Below, in pieces: positions 32,326-41,100 of a stretch of 64,000 nt of DNA. Source of the DNA: Rhodoferax sp. GW822-FHT02A01 (GTDB lineage: Bacteria; Pseudomonadota; Gammaproteobacteria; Burkholderiales; Burkholderiaceae_C); NCBI RefSeq assembly GCF_038784515.1, contig NZ_CP152376.1:124001-188000 (forward strand), in the 5' to 3' direction. The translations under genes were made by a program, and so were the position numbers. The stretch's first letter is position 1; every line of letters begins with the position of its first letter. The notes beneath the pieces are model-generated. The model searched no databases. It saw only the letters and a program-made list of their open reading frames with translations, and was not told the DNA's origin.

Positions 32326-32348
32326 TGACCCGGGGTCAGGAAACCTGA
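32326..32348. promoter_or_regulatory. tandem overlapping palindromes between galE and the RND operon
   Basis: TGACCC-G-GGGTCA (32326-32338) is followed by TCAGG-AAA-CCTGA (32336-32348), which shares TCA with it. Both have perfect arms. They lie in the 200-nt divergent spacer and could be operator sites. An AT-rich, promoter-like stretch occurs at 32440-32465 just before the RND adaptor gene. Confidence 0.35.
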
Positions 32349-32480
32349 TCGTAGTGGATTATTTTGTATTTACCGATGCATTGGCCTGATTTGCCCAATA
32401 AAACACGCCCATTTTTCCTTCCCGAAAAGAATGCATTCCAAATACACTATTGACTATATAAATTCACCCGCGTCTGCAAC

Positions 32481-33530
32481 ATGCAAAAACATACATTGCA
32501 CCTGACTTTGGTATGTCTTTTCCTGGCTGCATGCGGTGAAGAGGCCAAACCGGTTGCCCAGGCACCGAGCGCGCCTTTTGTCAAAACAATTTCCCCGACC
32601 CAGAGCGCCAAACAAGATCTTGGATTATCCGGCACCATTCGAGCCCGGGTGGAGTCGCCCATAGCGTTCCAGGTCAATGGCCGGATCGCCAAACGAATGG
32701 TTGACGCAGGACAAGAAGTCAAAGCCGGCCAGGTCCTGTTTGCGCTGGATAGACGTGACCTGGAGCTGGCCTTGCAGTCGGCGCAAGCCGATGTGGCCGC
32801 TGCCGAGGCAGCCAAAGCCACGGCAGATGCGGACCTGGCCCGTACCAAACAGCTCAAAGACCAAGGCTTCATCAGCACGCAAGCCACCGATATGGCACAA
32901 CTGGCTGCCCGCGAAGCACACACCCGGCTGGCCGCAGCGGCATCGCGCCAGGCGCAAAGCCGCAATGGCCTGGACTACGGCCTGGTGCGCGCGCCGGCTG
33001 CCGGCGTCATGTTGGATGTCGTGGGCGAGCAAGGCCAGGTAATATCGGCCGGCCAAAGTATCGCAGTGCTGGCACAGGCAGGCGAGCGCGAGGTGGAAGT
33101 GAACTTCCCCGATGGCGTGCCGCCTCCGACCGAAGGCAAGCTGCAATATGCCCAAGGCGTCCTGCCACTGAAATTGCGGGAAGTTGCCGGAAGCGTGGAC
33201 CCCTTGAGTCGCACCCTGCGCGCCCGCTACACGGTCATGGAGAACGCGCAGGCGCTGGTGCTCGGCAGTGTCGTGAAAACGTCGTTTCCGGAAGGTGCTG
33301 GCGCCGTCCCCACCAAGGCGGTTCCACTGGCTGCCGTGGATGAGCGCGGCCAAGGCCCCAGGGTCTGGATCTACAAGGAGGGGCATGTGCGCGCCCTGCC
33401 CGTCAAGCTGGTTGCCATCGATGGGCAGACTGCACACATCCAGGCAGAGTTGCCCACCGGAGCCAAGGTGGTTGCCATGGGCACGCATCTCCTGACGGAC
33501 GGCATGCCGGTACGGGAGTTGGCTCAGTGA
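32481..33530 (+). CDS. RND efflux periplasmic adaptor (MFP) lipoprotein
   Basis: 349 residues. The signal ends in the lipobox 'LVCLFLAAC', so Cys19 should be lipidated. Then follow the biotinyl-lipoyl-like domain ('VNGRIAKRMVDAGQEVKAGQVLFALD'), an alpha-hairpin rich in Ala/Asp/Gln (about 85-160), the second lipoyl half ('YGLVRAPAAGVMLDVVGEQGQVISAGQSI') and beta-barrel domains. It bridges the inner-membrane pump and an outer-membrane channel. It overlaps the permease by 4 nt; no outer-membrane component or regulator gene is adjacent. Confidence 0.93.
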   Translation: MQKHTLHLTLVCLFLAACGEEAKPVAQAPSAPFVKTISPTQSAKQDLGLSGTIRARVESPIAFQVNGRIAKRMVDAGQEVKAGQVLFALDRRDLELALQSAQADVAAAEAAKATADADLARTKQLKDQGFISTQATDMAQLAAREAHTRLAAAASRQAQSRNGLDYGLVRAPAAGVMLDVVGEQGQVISAGQSIAVLAQAGEREVEVNFPDGVPPPTEGKLQYAQGVLPLKLREVAGSVDPLSRTLRARYTVMENAQALVLGSVVKTSFPEGAGAVPTKAVPLAAVDERGQGPRVWIYKEGHVRALPVKLVAIDGQTAHIQAELPTGAKVVAMGTHLLTDGMPVRELAQ

Positions 33531-36500
33531 GCTTCCCCAATCTGTCTGCGCTCGCGGTCCGCGAGCGCTCGGTCACCCTGTTCTTTCTGCTGATTGCCGG
33601 CATTGCCGGAGTGTTCTCTTTCCTGGCACTCGGGCGTGCTGAAGACCCCGCGTTCACCGTTCGGGCGATGGTGGTCACCGTAGTCTGGCCCGGCGCGACG
33701 CCGCAGGAGCTCCAATCCCAGGTGGTGGATCGGCTGGAGAAGCGGGTGCAGGAAGTTCCGTACCTCTATCGCATGGAGAGCACCATCCGTTCCGGACAGG
33801 CCAGCCTGCAGATTGAATTTGAAGACTATGCACCCAACTCGCGCATACCCGACCTGTTCTATCAGGTGCGCAAGCGCATGGAGGACGAGTCCCACACCCT
33901 GCCCCCTGGCGTGATCGGGCCTATCGTCAACGATGATTTCTCCGATGTGTACTTCACACTGGTATCCGTGACCGCACCTGGCATGCCCATGCGCGAACTC
34001 ACCCATGTCATGGAGTCCATGCGTGACCGATTGCAGCATGTGGAGGGTGTGCAAAAGGCCCTGATACTGGGCGAGCGTACCGAGCGCATGTTTGTCGAGT
34101 TCAACCAGGAAAAGCTGGTCAACCTGGGGCTTTCGCCACAGGCCGTGTTTGAGGCGATCGACGCCAGCAACCGCTTGGTGCCTTCCGGCAAGATTGAAAC
34201 GCAGGGCCCGCGCGCCTATCTGCGGCTGGATGCCGACCTATCGGACCCCAAGCAGATCGAGTCTCTGCCGATCCGGGTGGGAACCAAACTGATCCGGCTC
34301 TCGGACGTCGCCCTGGTGCGGCGCGGCTATGAAGACCCGCCCAGCTATCTGGTGCGATCGCGGGGCCAGGATGCCATGCTGCTGGGCACGGTCATGGCAA
34401 AGGGCGAGAACGGCCAGGCACTTGGAAAGCGCCTGGACAAGTTCATCGAAACAGAACGCAGCCGCATGCCACTGGGCATGACGCTGGAGGTGCTGACCAA
34501 CCAGGCCGAAGCGATTGATCACGCGGTGGACCTCTTCCAGATCAAGTTTCTAGTGGCGGTCATTGTGGTGATTGGCGTCAGTGTCCTGGCATTGGGGTTG
34601 CGCGCGGGACTTATCGTCGGCATCGCCGTGCCTTTCACCTTGGGCATCAGCTTTCTGATCATGATGCTGTTGGATATCAATCTGGACCGCATCACCTTGG
34701 GCGCACTGATCATCGCCCTGGGTCTGCTGGTGGACGACGCCATCATCTCCGTCGAGATGATGTTGGTGAAGATGGCCGAGGGCTGGGATCGCGTGCGTGC
34801 CGCGGCCCACGCCTGGACCGTTACCGCCGCCCCCATGCTGCTGGGCACACTGGTGACCGTTGCAGGCTTCTTTCCGATCGGCTTTGCCAAATCTGCCGTA
34901 GGCGAATACGCCGGCAATATTTTCTGGGTGCTTGCCATCACGCTGGTGGTTTCGTGGTTTGTCGCGGTCACCTTTGTTCCCTACCTCGGGGTGAAGCTGT
35001 TGCCAGCGCTCACCGACGCGCAGGCCCAGGCGCACCACGGTGCTTACCATTCCCCGCTCTACCAGCGCCTGCGTCGCCTGATCACCTGGTGCGTGGTCTG
35101 GCGCAAAAGCGTGGTGGCCATGACGGTTGCACTGCTGGTGTTGTCCGTCATTGGCATGGCAGTACTGGTGCACAAACAGTTCTTCCCCAACTCGGATCGC
35201 ACCGAGGTTCTGATCAGCGTCTACCAGCCACAGGGCAGTGGAATCGCTGCCACCGACAAGACCATCCGCAAGATCGAAACCTTGCTGGCGCCCATGCCCG
35301 AGGTGAAGTCCCTGTCTTCCTATGTGGGCGCCGGTGCCCCCCGCTTCTTCATTTCTGCCACACCGGAACCACCGGATCCGGCTTTCGGAAAGATCATTGC
35401 TGTTGCCCGGGACACTGCAGCGCGCGACAAAATCATCGCGCTGGTAAAGCAGCACATTGCCGCCGGCGAATATTCCGAGGCACGGGTGCGCCCCTACCGG
35501 CTACTGTACGGCCCGCCCGTCGTATGGCCCGTGACCTTGAGGGTTGTCGGCCCGGACCCTGTGGTGCTGCGCAAGATCGCCCACCAGGTCCGCGATGTGA
35601 TGACCAAGAACCCGCACCTGGTGGATCCCCACCTGGAGTGGGACGAGCGGGCACCCACGCTGCACTTGAGTACCGATGCAGAACGACTGAGCCTGCTCGG
35701 GATGACGCCCATGGAAGTGTCGCAGCAGTTGCAGTTCTTGCTGGACGGGGCAACGGTGACACAGCTGCGGCAGGACCTGCGCTCCGTCGATCTGGTGGCG
35801 CGCGGCATTCGCAGCGAATCGGGGTTGACAGCCGAGCGCCTGGGTGCAGAGGAACTGATCACCCACGATGGCCGCAAGGTGCCGCTGGCACAGTTGGGGC
35901 GCATCGAGGTGCGTTATGAGGACCCCGTCATCAAGCGCTACAACCGTGAGGGATTTCTGGCGGTCTTTGCCGACATCCAGGATGCCGAACCCAACGACGT
36001 GACCGATGCGGTATGGCTTGCCCTGGCTGATGTGCGCAGTCAATTGCCCGCGGGCTACCGGATTGACGTTGCAGGCTCCGTGGAGCAGTCCGGCAAGGCC
36101 GATCTGTCCATCCAGAAGCTGCAGCCGGCCATGGCGGCGTTCATGATGATCTTCATCATGATTCAGATGCGCTCCTTTAAGGGCACCTTCGTGGTCGTGG
36201 CAACGGCCCCTCTCGGACTGATGGGTGCGGTATTGGCTCTGCTGCTGTTTCGCCAACCCTTTGGCTTCGTGGCGCTGCTGGGCCTTATAGGGCTGGCCGG
36301 CATTCTCATGCGCAACACGCTGATTCTGACCCAGCAGATTTCCGACAATGACGCAGCCGGCACGGCGCCCTTCGAAGGCGTTGTGGAAGCGGCTGTGCAG
36401 CGCGCCAGACCGGTGATCCTGACCGCTTTTGCTGCGGTATTCGCCTTCATTCCATTGACGCACGACAGCTTGTGGGGCGCATTGGCCTATGTGCTGATAG

Positions 36501-36586
36501 GCGGTGTGGCCGTGGGGACGGTCATCACGCTGCTGTTTGTCCCGGCACTCTACGCCATATGGTTCAAACGGGAAGTGAAGGCCTGA
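33527..36586 (+). CDS. RND-family efflux permease
   Basis: 1019 residues. Twelve membrane helices arranged 1+5 and 1+5 with two large periplasmic loops (about 35-335 and 555-850) is the RND plan. 'GALIIALGLLVDDAIISVEMM' is the TM4 motif with the proton-relay Asp pair, and 'RPVILTAFAAVFAFIPL' closes TM11. It is an H+-antiporter; the sequence resembles the AcrB-like group often paired with MFP lipoproteins, and metal-type relay residues are not seen. The substrate is unknown. It converges on the VTT gene. Confidence 0.95.
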   Translation: MSFPNLSALAVRERSVTLFFLLIAGIAGVFSFLALGRAEDPAFTVRAMVVTVVWPGATPQELQSQVVDRLEKRVQEVPYLYRMESTIRSGQASLQIEFEDYAPNSRIPDLFYQVRKRMEDESHTLPPGVIGPIVNDDFSDVYFTLVSVTAPGMPMRELTHVMESMRDRLQHVEGVQKALILGERTERMFVEFNQEKLVNLGLSPQAVFEAIDASNRLVPSGKIETQGPRAYLRLDADLSDPKQIESLPIRVGTKLIRLSDVALVRRGYEDPPSYLVRSRGQDAMLLGTVMAKGENGQALGKRLDKFIETERSRMPLGMTLEVLTNQAEAIDHAVDLFQIKFLVAVIVVIGVSVLALGLRAGLIVGIAVPFTLGISFLIMMLLDINLDRITLGALIIALGLLVDDAIISVEMMLVKMAEGWDRVRAAAHAWTVTAAPMLLGTLVTVAGFFPIGFAKSAVGEYAGNIFWVLAITLVVSWFVAVTFVPYLGVKLLPALTDAQAQAHHGAYHSPLYQRLRRLITWCVVWRKSVVAMTVALLVLSVIGMAVLVHKQFFPNSDRTEVLISVYQPQGSGIAATDKTIRKIETLLAPMPEVKSLSSYVGAGAPRFFISATPEPPDPAFGKIIAVARDTAARDKIIALVKQHIAAGEYSEARVRPYRLLYGPPVVWPVTLRVVGPDPVVLRKIAHQVRDVMTKNPHLVDPHLEWDERAPTLHLSTDAERLSLLGMTPMEVSQQLQFLLDGATVTQLRQDLRSVDLVARGIRSESGLTAERLGAEELITHDGRKVPLAQLGRIEVRYEDPVIKRYNREGFLAVFADIQDAEPNDVTDAVWLALADVRSQLPAGYRIDVAGSVEQSGKADLSIQKLQPAMAAFMMIFIMIQMRSFKGTFVVVATAPLGLMGAVLALLLFRQPFGFVALLGLIGLAGILMRNTLILTQQISDNDAAGTAPFEGVVEAAVQRARPVILTAFAAVFAFIPLTHDSLWGALAYVLIGGVAVGTVITLLFVPALYAIWFKREVKA

Positions 36587-36590
36587 CAGT

Positions 36591-37271
36591 TCAGTGGCGC
36601 AAGGCGCGCCGCCACCATGCGCGTATGGCCCATACGCCCGCACCGATGGCAAGCAACAAGACAACCACCACCAGCCAGCTGGTACGGCCGGGGTTCTGAA
36701 TGGCATCCAGCACCTTCTCTATGAACAGCGCAATTGCCAGGGTGCCAGGAGCCATTCCGAGAAAAGTGCCCAACAAGAGGTCTGCCAGGCGGATATGGGA
36801 TGCCCCGGCAACCATGTTGATGACGGCAAAAGGCGCCACCGGAACCATGCGCACGGCAATGATGGCCAACAAGCCGCGCTCACCCAGCTTTTGACTCAGT
36901 CGATTGGCGCGCTCGCCACCCAGCTTTCGCAGGATGTCCCTGCCCAGCGCAGCGCCCAGGCCGTAACTGCACAAGGCGCCAAGCTGCGCGCCCAGCATCA
37001 CGCACAGGAACCCATTCAGCGATCCCAGTGCCACAATGAAAACCACGGTCAGAAAGGTCAATGGAACGGCAACGATCAGCGCCAGGGCAAAGGCCAGCAC
37101 CGCCGCCACCAGTCCGAAATGTTGCGCGATCTGCCGTAGCGACGTCACGACACGAGGAACATCCAGCGCTTCACGCAAGGGTGAAAACGACCACGCAAGC
37201 GCGCAAACCACCACAAGCAGAACCACAGCCACCGCCAACACCAGCTTGTGGCGTATATGCCGGGCAGACAT
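36591..37271 (-). CDS. TVP38/TMEM64 (VTT/DedA-like) membrane protein
   Basis: 226 residues with about six hydrophobic segments. 'SLNGFLCVMLGAQLGALCSYGLGAALGRD' and 'AIIAVRMVPVAPFAVINMVAGASHIRLADLLLGTFLGMAPGTLAIALF' are the VTT-domain signature with its conserved Arg and re-entrant 'G-x-P' loops. Members of this superfamily act as lipid scramblases or flippases and in membrane homeostasis. The start is 4 nt after the NRPS stop, so it is probably the last gene of that operon. Confidence 0.88.
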   Translation of the reverse strand: MSARHIRHKLVLAVAVVLLVVVCALAWSFSPLREALDVPRVVTSLRQIAQHFGLVAAVLAFALALIVAVPLTFLTVVFIVALGSLNGFLCVMLGAQLGALCSYGLGAALGRDILRKLGGERANRLSQKLGERGLLAIIAVRMVPVAPFAVINMVAGASHIRLADLLLGTFLGMAPGTLAIALFIEKVLDAIQNPGRTSWLVVVVLLLAIGAGVWAIRAWWRRALRH

Positions 37272-37275
37272 AGGC

Positions 37276-40200
37276 TTATTGATCTGCGCCCCGAAGGACC
37301 CTGGCCAGTCCGGCTATCTGGTCGGCTTCGAAGATGGAGCCATGCAGTCCCTGAATCAAACTCTCGGTCAGCCTGCCCTTTTGCAATGTTCGCCAGGGCG
37401 CAAAGAACAACCAGTCCCAGCGTGAAAGTCCGGACGTCTTCACCAGCAGCGTACGTCCTTCGAATCGATGCGCACGGTATCCCGCCATGGCCAGTACCTG
37501 GCCCACCAAGGCGGCGTCGTTGATCATCGCGCTGATCTTTCGGCCGTTCATCATCAGGTCACCCAGGCGGAAGTTCCTCACCAGCCAGACAAACAGGTGC
37601 CAGAAAATGGTACCGCCCCAGATCGCGCGTGGATACAAGGTGTCCAACAGGATCAGACCGCGCAAGGGATACCCACGCTTCTGCAGCACACATGCGGTCT
37701 CCAGAGCGGTGATACCACCGACAGAGAAGCCGGAGATGAATCCTGGCAGCGCATCCTGCGATTCGACAATGTCCGCATACAGCTCCGCCAGCTGCGAAAC
37801 ACCGGAGATAGGCTGGCCCAACGGGGGCTGCAGCATTCTGACGTCGTAGATATCCTGCAACTCCTGCGCCAGCGCCTGAAAACGAATCAAGTCGCCATGA
37901 CCGGAAGCGGCTATGTAGAACGGCGCCTTGTTGGAGTTCGCATTGAAACTCACGATGGAACTGGGAGCCTCAATGGGCTTGCGCAGCATTTGCGCCAGTG
38001 CCTCAACGGTTGGGTTCTCGGTCAGCAGGAACAAGGGCACGGAATGGCCCACCATTTTTTCGAGACCGGCCAGGATGGTGACGGCGTCCAGCGAGTCCCC
38101 TCCCACTTCAAAGAAGTTGTCGTACACGCTCAAGGGGCGGACATCCAGAACGTCCTCCCACATGGCGAGCAGCTTCTGCTCCATTTCGTTCTTGGGCGGA
38201 CGCGCAGCCTGCGGAACAAAAAGATCCGAGGGTTCGGGCAATGCTGCATAGTCAATCTTGCCGGTGTCCCCCATGGGCAGCTCCGGCAGTATGGTGATGC
38301 CTGCTGGAATCATGTAGTCGGGCACACGCAAACGCAGAGCTTGCTGCAATTCATCGGACCCCAGCTTGGTCGACGTGGAGACCCACGCATGCAGCACAGG
38401 CTTGTCGCCTCTTTGCACCACCTTCACCGCCGCCTCAGTCACACCATCCACACGAAGCAGCCCGGCTTCAATCTCGCCGAGCTCAATGCGGTAGCCGCGC
38501 AACTTGATTTGTCGATCCAGCCGCCCGACAAAATGCAGATTGCCATCTTCGCCGAACCAGCCCGTGTCACCGGTGCGGTACATACGTCCACCCGGCCTGA
38601 AGGGGTCGGGGTAGAAGGCCTGTGCATCCAGGTCGGGGCGGTTCAGGTAGCCGCGCGCAACGGCCGCACCGCCAATGAATATTTGCCCATGCATTCCCAG
38701 CGGGAGTTGGTGCAGCTTGGAATCCAGCACATAGATGGACGTATCGTCCACCGGATAGCCAATGGGCAGCACGTTGGATGCGGGCCCGCTCACGCACTCC
38801 CAGGCCGTGGCAAAAATGCAAGCCTCGGTTGGCCCATACACATTGAACAGCCTGGCTTTGGTGGAGGACAGATAGCGGTTGACCAGCTCGGCAGGAAGCA
38901 CTTCGCCACCGCAACATGCCACCCGCAGTTTCAGGTTGGGATGGCCGCCCGCCTTGTCCAGAAACCGGGTCAGGGTGGAGGGCACAAACGCGATGAACGT
39001 GGCACCGTGGCGGATGGCAAATTCGGCAAGCGTCTCCGGCAGCAACCGGCCGGGCGGCGGCAATGCCACGCTGGCCCCGTTGATCAAGGGCAGACACAAC
39101 TCGATCAACGACGGATCGAAGGTGATCTGGGTACTGAGTGCGGACCGGTCCCTGGGGGTGACTTGGTAGGCCTTGGTCAGCCATTTGAGCCGATGCGCCA
39201 AAGCCGAATGGGACATCATCACGCCCTTGGGTCGCCCTGTGGAGCCCGAGGTGAACAGCACATAGGCCAGCGATTCGGGAGTCACTTCCACCGCCAGTGG
39301 CACCACGGCATCTTCGTCCAACGGATCGCTTAGTGAAACAACCAGCGTCTTGGCATGCAAGGAGGCCAGTCGCTCCGGCCCCTGAGCCTGGATGACCAGG
39401 GCCAGGGCACCGCTTTCCTGCACGATGTCTGCCAGCCGCGCTGTCGGTGCGTCGGGGTCCAGAGGCAAAAATGCGGCACCTGCCTTGGACACAGCCAGCA
39501 CCGCAACCACCAGTTCTGCCGACCTGGGCAAGGCCAATGCCACCACCGCATCCGTCGTGGCGCCAAGAGCGCGCAGGCGTCGCGCCAGCAGATTGGACCG
39601 CTGATCCAACTCCGCGTAACTCATGGTGCCGCCGTCCCATACCAGCGCAACGGCGCTGGGGTTGGCATGGGCCTGCGCCGCAAACTGCGTAACGTAGGGT
39701 GTGGAGCCCTCGTTCCACTGCGTGCTGGGGTGCAGCGCGCGCACCTGCAGATGCTGCGAATCGGACAACAGTGGAAGTGAGTCGAGGGGCGCGTCGGGCG
39801 TCGCACTCATGCGCAACACCAGGCTCCAGATACGCTGGCCAATCTGTGCCACTTCCTGCTCGGAGAAACAGGCGGAACTTCCCTCCAGCACCATCTCGGG
39901 ATGCTGGGTGGTCTGAAATTCGCAGATCGTCACGCCCAGCGGATAGCGCGCTTTCCCATTGAACAATTGGCGCGATTCAGCCATGACGGCGTCACCAAAG
40001 GCCACGTCGTAATCCTGCCTCTCAAAGGACAGCAGCACATCGAATATTCCGTCCCGTCCCAGTCGCATGACCTCCAGCGCTCGCCCCATCTCGCTCAGCG
40101 GATAGCGCGAATGCCGCAGCGCCCCGCGCATGGTGGAGCCGATGGAGGCCAGCAGTTCCTTCACCGTCATGCCGGGCGTCAACGTGACATTCACTGGGAA

Positions 40201-41100
40201 CACGCCCACAAACATGCCCAGCGTATTGCGGAACTTCTTTCCGGCGCGATTCAGATTGGGCACTCCGATAGCAACCGATTGGCGGTTGGTAATGCGTGCG
40301 AAGTACACCGCCATCGCGGCCAGGAAGTAGTTGAATACGGTGCTGCCACTCTCCGCTGCGGAGGAGCGGAGTTTTTCGTAGTCTGCCAACGGGAGCGAAA
40401 TATCGCTCAACCATGCGTCGGCCAATGCGGCGGAGTCGCTTTCGTTTGAATGCCGCCGGTCGATGAGAACCGGCGGCAGTGTTGGCATCTGTTCCAGCCA
40501 GTAGGTCCCGTCGCTTTCAAATGTGGCGGACTTCATGTATTTGTTGGAGTCATCCACAAAGCTGCTGTAGCTCGCAGAGGCATCCGGTTCGACAGCCTTG
40601 CCCTGATGCAGCAGGTTGTAGATTTCACTCCAGCGCTGGATCAATCGGGCAGTTCCCCACCCGTCGATCATCAGATGGTGGTATTGCATGACCAGCGCGT
40701 TGCGATTTGCTTCCCCCTGGATCAGCCCGAATTGCCAAGGAGGACGGCCACTCCAGGAGAAGGTGCTCTGCAGATGCTGCTTCCACCAGGACTGCGCAGC
40801 CTCATGGATATCCTGACCAACCGCAGCCGTGGTGATGTCCAGTGGAATGTCCATGTCCTGCAGCAACACTTGCGTACCATCCTCATTGGGTACGAGGCGC
40901 ATTGCGTCACTTTCTGCCACGAGAATTTTCAGCGCTGCGGCAAGCGTCTCCACCTGAAGATGGCCTTCAAGATATGCCACCCCACCGATGATGAGGTGCG
41001 TGCTGCCAGGCCAAGCCCTTTGGTCCAGCCACACTTCGCGCTGGCTCAGGGAGAGCGGCAACACGTTGCTGCCCAAATTGTTAGCGGTTACCTCTTCCAC
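37276..41100 (-). CDS. single-module non-ribosomal peptide synthetase (C-A-T-TE)
   Basis: 1274 residues. Condensation domain about 12-440 with an intact catalytic motif 'HHLMIDG' (141-147). Adenylation domain about 460-955: A3 'LFTSGSTGRPKG', A4 'FDPSLIE' (D662 for the alpha-amino group), A5 'NVYGPTEA', A7 'YRTGD', A10 'GDTGKID' (K948). Thiolation domain with 'GGDSL' (S1003). Thioesterase with nucleophile S1126 in 'GFSVGG', D1153 and H1253. My alignment of the specificity pocket reads D-P-I-F-A-C-V-I-F, which I do not recognise. An N-terminal C domain implies a donor from elsewhere: an acyl chain, an aminoacyl-carrier, or a partner module. Start is GTG at 41100, overlapping the patatin stop by 13 nt; no 4'-phosphopantetheinyl transferase gene is adjacent. 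Confidence 0.93.
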   Translation of the reverse strand: MEEVTANNLGSNVLPLSLSQREVWLDQRAWPGSTHLIIGGVAYLEGHLQVETLAAALKILVAESDAMRLVPNEDGTQVLLQDMDIPLDITTAAVGQDIHEAAQSWWKQHLQSTFSWSGRPPWQFGLIQGEANRNALVMQYHHLMIDGWGTARLIQRWSEIYNLLHQGKAVEPDASASYSSFVDDSNKYMKSATFESDGTYWLEQMPTLPPVLIDRRHSNESDSAALADAWLSDISLPLADYEKLRSSAAESGSTVFNYFLAAMAVYFARITNRQSVAIGVPNLNRAGKKFRNTLGMFVGVFPVNVTLTPGMTVKELLASIGSTMRGALRHSRYPLSEMGRALEVMRLGRDGIFDVLLSFERQDYDVAFGDAVMAESRQLFNGKARYPLGVTICEFQTTQHPEMVLEGSSACFSEQEVAQIGQRIWSLVLRMSATPDAPLDSLPLLSDSQHLQVRALHPSTQWNEGSTPYVTQFAAQAHANPSAVALVWDGGTMSYAELDQRSNLLARRLRALGATTDAVVALALPRSAELVVAVLAVSKAGAAFLPLDPDAPTARLADIVQESGALALVIQAQGPERLASLHAKTLVVSLSDPLDEDAVVPLAVEVTPESLAYVLFTSGSTGRPKGVMMSHSALAHRLKWLTKAYQVTPRDRSALSTQITFDPSLIELCLPLINGASVALPPPGRLLPETLAEFAIRHGATFIAFVPSTLTRFLDKAGGHPNLKLRVACCGGEVLPAELVNRYLSSTKARLFNVYGPTEACIFATAWECVSGPASNVLPIGYPVDDTSIYVLDSKLHQLPLGMHGQIFIGGAAVARGYLNRPDLDAQAFYPDPFRPGGRMYRTGDTGWFGEDGNLHFVGRLDRQIKLRGYRIELGEIEAGLLRVDGVTEAAVKVVQRGDKPVLHAWVSTSTKLGSDELQQALRLRVPDYMIPAGITILPELPMGDTGKIDYAALPEPSDLFVPQAARPPKNEMEQKLLAMWEDVLDVRPLSVYDNFFEVGGDSLDAVTILAGLEKMVGHSVPLFLLTENPTVEALAQMLRKPIEAPSSIVSFNANSNKAPFYIAASGHGDLIRFQALAQELQDIYDVRMLQPPLGQPISGVSQLAELYADIVESQDALPGFISGFSVGGITALETACVLQKRGYPLRGLILLDTLYPRAIWGGTIFWHLFVWLVRNFRLGDLMMNGRKISAMINDAALVGQVLAMAGYRAHRFEGRTLLVKTSGLSRWDWLFFAPWRTLQKGRLTESLIQGLHGSIFEADQIAGLARVLRGADQ

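Noticed and set aside
37468..39333. 621-codon open frame opposite the NRPS gene
   Set aside because: The peptide is low in structure (many Gln/His/Arg runs) and has no motif; the NRPS on the other strand is complete.
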